A stretch of DNA of 64,000 nt, from the NCBI GenBank assembly GCA_963695835.1, contig CAVOHR010000004.1, forward strand, positions 62,001 through 126,000, read 5' to 3'. Positions 57,784 through 64,000 of this stretch are shown in pieces (the first letter of the stretch is position 1; each line of letters starts with the position of its first letter). The position numbers and the translations under genes were made by a program. Below the pieces are notes generated by a model that was given only the letters and a program-made list of their open reading frames with translations, was not told the origin of the DNA and ran no database searches. This DNA is from VRUE01 sp963695835. GTDB lineage: Bacteria > Actinomycetota > Thermoleophilia > Solirubrobacterales > 70-9.

Positions 57784-58998
57784 CTAGATCTTGTGCCTCT
57801 GGAGGAGCTTCTTGCCGATCACCATGCGCTGGATCTCCGAGGTCCCCTCGCCGATCAGCAGCAGCGGCGCGTCGCGGTAGAGGCGCTCGATCTCGTACTC
57901 CTTCGAGTAGCCGTAGCCGCCGTGGATGCGGAAGCACTCCTCGACGCACTCCTTGCCGGTCTCCGAGGCGAGCAGCTTCGCCATACCGGCCTCGAGGTCG
58001 GAGCGCTCGCCGGCGTCCTTCAGCCGCGCCGCTTTGCGGGTGACCAGCCGCGCCGCCTCGACCTTGGTCGCCATGTCGGCGAGCTTGAACTGGATCGCCT
58101 GGTGCTGGGCGATCGGCTTGCCGAAGGTCTTGCGCTCCTGGCTGTAGCGGAGCGCCAGCTCCAGCGCCCGCTGGGCGATCCCGACGCCGCGGGCGGCGAC
58201 GTTGACGCGGCCGACCTCGAGCGCGTCCATCATCTGCACGAAGCCCTGGCCGACGCCGGCCTCATCGCCGCCCAGCACCCGCTCGGGCGGGCAGCGGTAG
58301 CCGTCGTAGACCAGCTCGGTCGACTCGACGCCCTTGTAGCCCATCTTCTTGATCTTCGGCGGCACCGTCAGGCCGGCGTAGTCGCCCTCGTTGACTTCCT
58401 TCCAGGGCTCCTTCTCGGTGATGAAGCAGGTCATCCCCTTGTACCGGGGTTCGGCCTTCGGGTCGGTCTTCATCAGGACGAAGACGACGCCCGAGCCGAG
58501 CCCGTTGGTCACCCACATCTTCTGCCCGTTCAGCTCCCACTTGCCGTCGTCGTCCTTCGTCGCGGTCGCCTTGATCCCCTGCACGTCGGAGCCGACCTCG
58601 GGCTCCGAGAGCGAGAAGGCGGCGCGGATCTCGCCGGTCGCCATCTTCGGCAGGAAGTGGTCCTTCTGCTCGTCGGTGCCGAACTTCATCAGCAGGTAGG
58701 AGCCGATGAAGTGGGTGTTGACGACGCCGGAGATCGAGATCCAGCCGCGCGAGAGCTCTTCGACGATCATCGCGTAGGTCGTCAGGTCGAGCCCCATGCC
58801 GCCGTAGTGCTCGGGGATCGTCACCCCGAACAGGCCGAGCTCCTTCATCTGCTCGACGATCGGCTCCGGGAAGGAGTCCTCGTGGTCGTAGTGCTCGGCG
58901 TTGGGGAGGATCTGCTCGTCGACGAACTGGCGCACCATCTCGGTGATGTCGCGCTGGATGTCGGTCTGCTCGCTGTAGGCGGCGGTCTCTACGGCCAT
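57784..58998 (-). CDS. Acyl-CoA dehydrogenase
   Basis: A 404-residue FAD flavoenzyme that oxidises acyl-CoA to enoyl-CoA. Landmarks: LGLFGVTIPEHYGGMGLDLT, AFSLSEPEVGSDVQGIKATA (FAD/substrate region, first family signature), WVTNGLGSGVVFVLMKTD, RKTFGKPIAQHQAIQFKLAD, and near the end RIHGGYGYSKEYEIERLYRD and GEGTSEIQRMVIGKKLL (second family signature). The Glu in IGEGTSEI is the expected catalytic-base position of short/medium-chain enzymes. Its substrate cannot be read from sequence. Given the malyl-CoA-lyase-type and MaoC genes in the window, a methylsuccinyl-CoA-type or branched-chain role is one option. Confidence 0.92.
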   Translation of the reverse strand: MAVETAAYSEQTDIQRDITEMVRQFVDEQILPNAEHYDHEDSFPEPIVEQMKELGLFGVTIPEHYGGMGLDLTTYAMIVEELSRGWISISGVVNTHFIGSYLLMKFGTDEQKDHFLPKMATGEIRAAFSLSEPEVGSDVQGIKATATKDDDGKWELNGQKMWVTNGLGSGVVFVLMKTDPKAEPRYKGMTCFITEKEPWKEVNEGDYAGLTVPPKIKKMGYKGVESTELVYDGYRCPPERVLGGDEAGVGQGFVQMMDALEVGRVNVAARGVGIAQRALELALRYSQERKTFGKPIAQHQAIQFKLADMATKVEAARLVTRKAARLKDAGERSDLEAGMAKLLASETGKECVEECFRIHGGYGYSKEYEIERLYRDAPLLLIGEGTSEIQRMVIGKKLLQRHKI

Positions 58999-59045
58999 GG
59001 CTCCTGATCCGGTCGGTTGCGGGGAGCCGAAGGATATCGGCGGCC

Positions 59046-60293
59046 TCAGGCCGGCGCGAACGCGGCGCCGATGCGCTCCAGCTCGTCGCCGGCCAGGCCG
59101 GTCCGGTGAGCCAGGTCGCGCCAGCCGGCGACGACCCCGCCGACCTCGTCGACCACCTCGTCGGCATCCGCAGTCGAGAGGCGGTAGTACGGCGCCGTCT
59201 CGCGGACGACCTCGAGATCCGGCGTCCGCGACGAGTCGTCGAGCGCGAGCGCGTGCTCGTGCTTCTGCGGCGTGGGGTTGACGTCGAACGCCGGCGCGAG
59301 CCGCCATCCACCGCTGCCGCGGAGGAAGCCGTGGTTTCGGAGGTGGTCGTCGCGGTTGGCGGTGAGCACGTTGAAGACGATGCGGCGGAAGAGCTGGCGA
59401 AGGTCCCCCGCGATCATGGCCGGCTCGCCGAGCTCGGCGATCGCCCTGGCGATGTCGAGGTAGCTCGCATCATCGCGATCGCGCCGCCCGGTCAGCGTCA
59501 TCGCCGAGGCGTAAAGGCGCCGACGGCCACCGAGACGGTCGAAGCGCTTTGCGCAAAAGGTCCTGTAAGGAGAGCCCAGCGCCAGCAGCCCCGTCTCCGG
59601 CATGTCGATTCCGGCCGAGGCGGCGAGGAGCGAGACCAGGTGCTCCCAGGCGCCGACGTCGTGCCTGTCTTCGCGGGAGGGGAACTTGGCGATCCAGAGC
59701 TCGCCCTGATCCAGATAGTTGGCCTTGGGCCGTGACCCGCCGAGCGAACTGCCGGGAGCGACCAGCATCGCGAGCCATTGCTCCTCGTCGCTCAACTCAC
59801 CGCCGAAGCCCTCCTCCGCTTCCCGCGCCCAGTGCTCGAGTTCGCGCAGCCTGGCGAGCGGCGGAACCGGAAGCGGCTCGTCGGCGAGGAATCTCTCCTC
59901 TCCACCGGCAGCGGATGCCAGTCGCAACGCGCCCATCCGCGTGCGGTCGTCGACGCCGACCAGGAAATCCCACTCGTCGAGACTCCGTGGTCCCCGTTCC
60001 TCACGGCGCGCCACCTGCGCCTCCCTGCGCTCGAGCAGGGTCCTCCCCCAGCGATCCGGCGCGGCGTCGGCGAAGACACCGGGCAGCGCCGGGGGGTACT
60101 GCTCGCCTTCGTAGAGCGGCAGCGAGGGGTCTATCGGGAACGAACCCCTGGCAGCGACCCACTCCGGCTCGTAGGCAAACGAGATCACGCTCCTCCCCCC
60201 ACCGCGCTCGCGCGTCAGGATGCCCACCTCCTGCCTGGAGCCGAGACCGGCGTCATCGAGGTGCACGGCGACGCGATCGCGAGCGTCAGCCAT
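59046..60293 (-). CDS. hipA: HipA-family serine/threonine kinase toxin
   Basis: A 415-residue HipA-like kinase, the toxin of a type II toxin-antitoxin pair. HipA kinases phosphorylate targets such as glutamyl-tRNA synthetase and induce dormancy. The N-terminal domain has the P-L-Y-E-G-E and F-x-D-A-A-P-D-R-W-G-R-T-L-L segments. The kinase domain shows the flexible Gly loop SSLGGSRPKAN (182-192), a Lys-bearing FCAKRFDR, the catalytic loop NRDDHLRNHGF (313-323) and the metal-binding AFDVNP (335-340). All key residues are present, so it should be active. ATG at 60293 overlaps the antitoxin gene by eight bases (60286-60293). The further in-frame extension to 60569 runs through hipB and is not used. 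Confidence 0.92.
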   Translation of the reverse strand: MADARDRVAVHLDDAGLGSRQEVGILTRERGGGRSVISFAYEPEWVAARGSFPIDPSLPLYEGEQYPPALPGVFADAAPDRWGRTLLERREAQVARREERGPRSLDEWDFLVGVDDRTRMGALRLASAAGGEERFLADEPLPVPPLARLRELEHWAREAEEGFGGELSDEEQWLAMLVAPGSSLGGSRPKANYLDQGELWIAKFPSREDRHDVGAWEHLVSLLAASAGIDMPETGLLALGSPYRTFCAKRFDRLGGRRRLYASAMTLTGRRDRDDASYLDIARAIAELGEPAMIAGDLRQLFRRIVFNVLTANRDDHLRNHGFLRGSGGWRLAPAFDVNPTPQKHEHALALDDSSRTPDLEVVRETAPYYRLSTADADEVVDEVGGVVAGWRDLAHRTGLAGDELERIGAAFAPA

Positions 60294-60612
60294 CGCTGCG
60301 CTTCCCGGCCGCGGAGCGCCGCGGGCGGCGCAACCGAACGTCCTGCAAGCGCTGCCCCAGCTCGTCGTCCCGGGCCAGGCGGTCGAGATCCCCTTCCAGA
60401 CCGAGCACGCCGAGGACTCGCGCCAGCACCCCGAGGCTGGTCGAGAGGTCACCCCGCTCGAGCCGCGAGAGCGTGTGCCTGGTGACGTCGACCCGTGCCG
60501 CAAGCTCGGTGAGCGACATACGCCGGCGCAGCCGCGCCAGCCGCAGGCGCTCCCCAAGTGCCTCGGCACGGCGCTGAGTCTGCGGAAACAGCAGGGGTGA
60601 TTTCCTCGACAT
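60286..60612 (-). CDS. hipB: HipB-type Xre-family antitoxin
   Basis: A 108-residue DNA-binding protein with a Cro/C1-type helix-turn-helix (MSLTELAARVDVTRHTLSRL, then ERGDLSTSLGVLARVL, about residues 31-66). HipB dimers bind HipA and repress the operon. A basic C-terminal tail (RLRRPRRSAAGKR) follows the second helix cluster, where E. coli HipB has an unstructured degradation tail. The start is ATG at 60612, immediately next to an AT-rich operator-like inverted repeat. Translation is coupled to hipA by an eight-base overlap, the standard order of antitoxin before toxin. Confidence 0.9.
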   Translation of the reverse strand: MSRKSPLLFPQTQRRAEALGERLRLARLRRRMSLTELAARVDVTRHTLSRLERGDLSTSLGVLARVLGVLGLEGDLDRLARDDELGQRLQDVRLRRPRRSAAGKRSDG

Positions 60613-60659
60613 GGTATATAGATTAACCGATAACGGCTTTAAGGGTTGATTTATTTACC
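60613..60659 (-). promoter_or_regulatory. HipB operator candidates (inverted pair of 16-base elements)
   Basis: GGTATATAGATTAACC (60613-60628) and GGTTGATTTATTTACC (60644-60659) are inverted copies matching at 13 of 16 positions, with centres 31 bases apart (three helical turns). Both start with GG/GGT and end with ACC and lie directly upstream of hipB in a stretch much richer in AT than its surroundings. This is the expected place for HipB autoregulation and probably covers the hipBA promoter. Confidence 0.6.
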
Positions 60660-60714
60660 GAAACAAGGTACCACTAGACGATTCGACACCGTGGGCTGAG
60701 CCCGGCAAGTCGAA

Positions 60715-61149
60715 TCAGGCCGAGAGCGGCACGCGCTGTAACCGGCGCAGGCGCTCGGCGAGGCGGTCGGCGCGGGCGCTGAAGTCGTCCATCGCGCCCT
60801 CGCCGGGCGAAGGTACAGCGCCGTTGTCGCCACCGGGGGCGACGATCGACCGCTGCGACGCGACCACCGCGGCGCTGGCGCGCTCGGCCAGCTCGGCGGC
60901 CCGGCGGGCCTGCTCGGCGGCGTCGAGGGCGGCCGCGCCGACCGTCATCACCGCCGCCTCGGAGGCCCGCGCCGTGGCCAGCGCCTCGTCGATCCGCTCG
61001 ACCAGCTCGCCGAGCAGCGGCGGGCGCGCGGCTGCGGGCAGCCGCCAGCTCTCGCTGCTGTCGCGCGACAGGTCGTCCATCCCCTCCATGTACGGCGGCG
61101 ACGCGCGAATCCCTGCGGCAGGCAACTCATTCCGCATCGGTTTTTCCAC
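60715..61149 (-). CDS. Hypothetical coiled-coil protein
   Basis: A 144-residue protein of unknown function. The middle (about 47-100) is Ala- and Glu-rich with heptad-like spacing (LVERIDEALATARASEAAVM, ALDAAEQARRAAELAERASA), predicting a coiled coil, and a second short helix ends the protein (SARADRLAERLRRLQRV). There is no signal peptide or membrane segment. The upstream end is uncertain: MEKPMRNE at 61149 or MEGMDDLS further in. It stands alone on the minus strand between hipB and the divergent lyase gene. Confidence 0.55.
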   Translation of the reverse strand: MEKPMRNELPAAGIRASPPYMEGMDDLSRDSSESWRLPAAARPPLLGELVERIDEALATARASEAAVMTVGAAALDAAEQARRAAELAERASAAVVASQRSIVAPGGDNGAVPSPGEGAMDDFSARADRLAERLRRLQRVPLSA

Positions 61150-61250
61150 CTACCTCATGGAAAACGCGATGGGCTGACCGGACCGACCGACTCGGAGGAC
61201 CGGGCTGGTCTAGATTTCCGCACGGACCACACCCGACCCCGAGGAGCAGC

Positions 61251-62303
61251 TTGAGAAACCCCAGAGACTTCTTCCAGCCGCTGGCGATCGGCGCCCCCGA
61301 GCCGCTGCGCGAGATCCCCGTCAAGCCCTCGCGGATGATCCACTTCCTCGACTTCTCGAACGAGAAGATGGTCGCCAAGGCGGCCGCGATCGCGGAGAAG
61401 ACCGACATCCTGCTCGGCAACCTCGAGGACGCGATCCCGGTCGACCGCAAGGAGGCGGCGCGCGCCGGCCTGGTCAAGGCCGCCACCGAGTCCGACTTCG
61501 GCCAGACCGCGCTGTGGACCCGGGTCAACTCGCTGGAGAGTCCCTGGGTGCTCGACGACCTGACCACGCTGGTGACCGAGATCGGCGACAAGCTCGAGGT
61601 CGTGATGGTGCCGAAGGTCGAGGGCGCCTGGGACATCCACTACGTCGACCGCCTGCTCGCCCAGCTCGAGGCGAAGGCGGGGCTCGAGCGGCCGATCCTG
61701 ATCCACGCGATCCTCGAGACCGCGCAGGGCGTCGTCAACCTCGAGCAGATCGCCGCCGCCAGCCCCCGCATGCAGGGGATGAGCTTCGGCCCCGCCGACC
61801 TCGCCGCCTCGCGGCGGATGAAGACGACCCGGGTCGGCGGCGGGCACCCCGGCTACCGGGTGATGGAGGATCCCGACGACCCCGAGAACCCCGAGGCCGA
61901 CCGGGTCAGCGCCCAGCAGGACCTCTGGCACTACTCGATCGCCCGCATGGTCGACGCCTGCGCCTCGACCGGCATCCTGCCCTTCTACGGCCCCTTCGGC
62001 GACATCAAGGACACGGCCGGCTGCGAGACGCAGTTCAGGGCGGCCTTCCTGATGGGCTGCGTCGGCGCCTGGTCGCTGCACCCGGCGCAGATCGAGATCG
62101 CCAAGAAGGTCTTCAGCCCGCCGCCGGACGAGGTCAGGTTCGCGAAGAAGGTCCTCGAGGCGATCCCCGACGGCCGCGGCGTCCACATGATCGACGGCAA
62201 GATGCAGGACGACGCGACCTGGAAGCAGTGCAAGGTGATGGTCGAGCTGGCCGAGATGCTGGCGGCGAAGGACCCGGAGCTGGCCGAGTCCTACGGGATG
62301 TAG
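61251..62303 (+). CDS. HpcH/HpaI-family CoA-ester lyase (malyl-CoA lyase-like)
   Basis: A 350-residue lyase of the citrate-lyase-beta/malyl-CoA-lyase class, cleaving or forming a beta-hydroxyacyl-CoA such as malyl-CoA or methylmalyl-CoA with glyoxylate chemistry. Landmarks: NLEDAIPVDRKEAARAGLVK (substrate/Mg region), the Arg in WTRVNSLESPWVL, MVPKVEGAWDIHYVD, HAILETAQGVVNLEQIA with the Mg-binding Glu, and MSFGPADLAASRRMK with the second acidic ligand. The start is TTG at 61251 with GAGGAG four bases upstream; the first internal ATG is 28 codons in. It converges with the PEP carboxykinase gene, 15 bases apart. With that enzyme it suggests C4/glyoxylate handling. Confidence 0.85.
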   Translation: MRNPRDFFQPLAIGAPEPLREIPVKPSRMIHFLDFSNEKMVAKAAAIAEKTDILLGNLEDAIPVDRKEAARAGLVKAATESDFGQTALWTRVNSLESPWVLDDLTTLVTEIGDKLEVVMVPKVEGAWDIHYVDRLLAQLEAKAGLERPILIHAILETAQGVVNLEQIAAASPRMQGMSFGPADLAASRRMKTTRVGGGHPGYRVMEDPDDPENPEADRVSAQQDLWHYSIARMVDACASTGILPFYGPFGDIKDTAGCETQFRAAFLMGCVGAWSLHPAQIEIAKKVFSPPPDEVRFAKKVLEAIPDGRGVHMIDGKMQDDATWKQCKVMVELAEMLAAKDPELAESYGM

Positions 62304-62304
62304 C

Positions 62305-62319
62305 GCCCGGCGGACGGGC
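62305..62319. terminator. Possible bidirectional terminator between convergent lyase and pckG genes
   Basis: GCCCG (62305-62309) and CGGGC (62315-62319) form a perfect 5-bp stem with the loop GCGGA in the short gap between two convergent stops. There is no U-run, so termination efficiency is doubtful. Confidence 0.3.
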
Positions 62320-64000
62320 TACCCCAGGCGCTGCTCCAGATCCTTCAGCTGCTCGTGGAGCTGACCCGGCAGGTGCTCGCCGAAGCGGGCGAAGTGCTGG
62401 TGGATCGCCGGCAGCTCGACCTTCCACTCGGCCGGGTCGACGTGGAGCAGCTCGGCGACTTCGTCGTCTGAGATCTCCAGGCCCTCGGTGTTGAGGGCGC
62501 CGGGCGCCGGGACCAGCCCGATCGGCGTCTCCTCCGCCCCGGCGGTGCCGGCGCAGCGGCGGAAGACCCACTCGAGCACGCGGCTGTTCTCGCCGAAGCC
62601 GGGCCAGAGGAAGTTGCCCTCGTCGTCCTTGCGGAACCAGTTGACGTAGAAGACGCGCGGCAGCTGGGCGCCCTCGCGGGCGCCGACCTTGAGCCAGTGG
62701 CCGAAGTAGTCGCCCATGTGGTAGCCGCAGAAGGGCAGCATCGCCATCGGGTCGTGGCGCAGCTTGCCGACCTCGCCGGCGGCGGCCGCGGTCGTCTCCG
62801 AGGACATGATCGAGCCGAGGAAGACGCCGTGCTCCCAGCCGAACGCCTCGCGCACCAGCGGCACCACGCCCGAGCGGCGGCCGCCGAAGAGGAAGGCGTC
62901 GATCGGCACCCCGGCCGGGTCCTCCCACTCGGGGGCGATCGAGGGGCAGGCGGAGGCCGGCGTGGTGAAGCGGGCGTTGGGGTGCGCCGAGGGCCTGTCG
63001 GAGTCCGGCGTCCAGTCCTCGCCGTGCCAGTCGATCAGGTGCGCCGGCGGCTCGGGGGTCATCCCCTCCCACCAGATGTCGCCGTCGTCGGTCTTCGCGC
63101 AGTTGGTGAAGATCGAGTCGCGGGCGACGGTCTCCATCGCGTTCGGGTTGGTCTTCACCCCGGTTCCGGGGGCGACGCCGAAGAAGCCCGCCTCGGGGTT
63201 GATCGCGCGCAGGCGGCCGTCCTCGCCGAACTTCATCCAGGCGATGTCGTCGCCGATCGTCTCCACCTTCCAGCCGGGCAGGGTCGGGATCAGCATCGCC
63301 AGGTTGGTCTTGCCGCAGGCCGAGGGGAAGGCGCCGGCGACGTGCCTGACCTCACCCTCCGGCGAGGTCAGCTTGAGGATCAGCATGTGCTCGGCCAGCC
63401 AGCCCTCGTCGCGGGCCATCGCCGAGGCGATCCGCAGCGCGAAGCACTTCTTGCCGAGCAGGGCGTTGCCGCCGTAGCCGGAGCCGTAGGACCAGATCTC
63501 GCGGCTCTCGGGGAAGTGGACGATCCACTTGTTGTCGGCGTCGCAGGGCCAGGGCACGTCCTCCTCGCCCGCGGCGAGCGGCGCGCCGACCGAGTGCAGG
63601 CAGGGCACGAACTCGCCGCCGGCGCCGAGCACGTCGAGCGCGCCCTTGCCCATCCGGGTCATGATCCGCATGCTGGCGGCGACGTAGGCGGAGTCGGTCA
63701 GCTGGACGCCGATGTGGGCGATCGGCGAGCCGAGCGGGCCCATCGAGAACGGCACCACGTACATCGTCCGCCCTTTCATCGAGCCCTTGAACAGGCCGCG
63801 CAGCGTCTCCCGCATCTCGCCCGGCGCGCGCCAGTTGTTGGTCGGGCCGGCGTCCTCCTCGCGCTCGGAGCAGATGAAGGTCCGGTCCTCGACCCGGGCG
63901 ACGTCGCCGGGGTCGGAGAGGGCGAGGTAGGAGTTGGGGCGCTTCGCCTCGGAGAGGCGCTCGAACGTGCCCGCGTCGATCAGCGTCCGGGCGAGCTCGT
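62319..64000 (-). CDS. pckG: Phosphoenolpyruvate carboxykinase (GTP), partial (N-terminus beyond right edge)
   Basis: The frame is open to the right edge of the window, giving at least 560 residues of the GTP-dependent enzyme (usual length about 600), so only the first few dozen residues are missing. It converts oxaloacetate and GTP to PEP, CO2 and GDP in gluconeogenesis. Landmarks: FSMGPLGSPIAHIGVQLTDS, GYGGNALLGKKCFALRI, the P-loop with reactive Cys AGAFPSACGKTNLAML, GDDIAWMKF, PGTGVKTNPNAMET, FLFGGRRSGVVPLV and MLPFCGYHMGDYFGHWL. GTP specificity is indicated by the family type rather than a single residue. It converges with the CoA-ester lyase gene. Confidence 0.96.
   Translation of the reverse strand, partial: ELARTLIDAGTFERLSEAKRPNSYLALSDPGDVARVEDRTFICSEREEDAGPTNNWRAPGEMRETLRGLFKGSMKGRTMYVVPFSMGPLGSPIAHIGVQLTDSAYVAASMRIMTRMGKGALDVLGAGGEFVPCLHSVGAPLAAGEEDVPWPCDADNKWIVHFPESREIWSYGSGYGGNALLGKKCFALRIASAMARDEGWLAEHMLILKLTSPEGEVRHVAGAFPSACGKTNLAMLIPTLPGWKVETIGDDIAWMKFGEDGRLRAINPEAGFFGVAPGTGVKTNPNAMETVARDSIFTNCAKTDDGDIWWEGMTPEPPAHLIDWHGEDWTPDSDRPSAHPNARFTTPASACPSIAPEWEDPAGVPIDAFLFGGRRSGVVPLVREAFGWEHGVFLGSIMSSETTAAAAGEVGKLRHDPMAMLPFCGYHMGDYFGHWLKVGAREGAQLPRVFYVNWFRKDDEGNFLWPGFGENSRVLEWVFRRCAGTAGAEETPIGLVPAPGALNTEGLEISDDEVAELLHVDPAEWKVELPAIHQHFARFGEHLPGQLHEQLKDLEQRLG

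Noticed and set aside
60651..60833. Short minus-strand frame near the hipBA promoter.
   Set aside because: It overlaps the operator region and the end of the coiled-coil gene and has no start context or similarity.

Overview
The window is GC-rich chromosomal DNA that looks actinobacterial. Thermoleophilia/Solirubrobacterales is my best guess, because the secreted-protein repeats (cysteine-paired Ig-like modules ending in a 'RAID-AGN-D' signature) and the basic C-terminal domain resemble proteins common in that group, and because the window has a GTP-type PEP carboxykinase. This placement is an inference; no rRNA, tRNA, CRISPR array, insertion sequence or phage gene was seen.

Layout. (1) 1-5.9 kb: a minus-strand block with an O-antigen-ligase-like protein cut by the left edge, a Wzz/tyrosine-kinase fusion, a MaoC dehydratase and a WbpD-like sugar N-acetyltransferase. 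Divergent from these is a LuxR-type regulator that overlaps a DegT/WbpE-like aminotransferase. (2) 5.9-40.6 kb: one long minus-strand, tightly spaced run, in transcription order: methyltransferase, GT4, GT2, acetyltransferase, Wzx-like flippase, NAD-dependent epimerase, DegT aminotransferase, initiating phospho-sugar transferase, and finally a giant secreted protein. About 20.9 kb of the giant gene is an array of roughly 76 Ig-like modules. (3) 40.7-47.9 kb: the divergent plus-strand run of GT2, asparagine-synthase-like amidotransferase, FemAB-like transferase, GT2, polysaccharide deacetylase and GT4. (4) 47.9-55.6 kb: two secreted parallel beta-helix proteins, a second O-antigen ligase/polymerase, two kinase-less Wzz-like proteins and a WbpB-like oxidoreductase. 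(5) 55.6-57.3 kb: an ECF sigma factor flanked by two paralogous small proteins with tandem ribbon-helix-helix character. (6) 57.4-64 kb: SCP2-like protein and acyl-CoA dehydrogenase, a hipBA toxin-antitoxin pair, an orphan coiled-coil protein, a malyl-CoA-lyase-family enzyme and a PEP carboxykinase cut by the right edge.

How it works together (inference): regions 1-4 form a Wzx/Wzy-type surface polysaccharide locus with sugar activation, lipid-linked assembly, flipping, polymerisation, length control and non-sugar decoration, and it exports at least three cell-surface or secreted proteins. The gene content resembles exosortase-A (XrtA) exopolysaccharide loci, but no exosortase or PEP-CTERM protein is visible. 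The flanking enzymes suggest acyl-CoA/glyoxylate-type carbon metabolism, possibly the ethylmalonyl-CoA pathway.

Caution: six reading-frame breaks occur in four otherwise intact genes (three in the giant gene, one each in the amidotransferase, deacetylase and oxidoreductase). Every one is repaired by removing a single base. Uniform +1 errors suggest residual sequencing insertions, although two identical insertions exactly one repeat unit apart in the giant gene could be biological.
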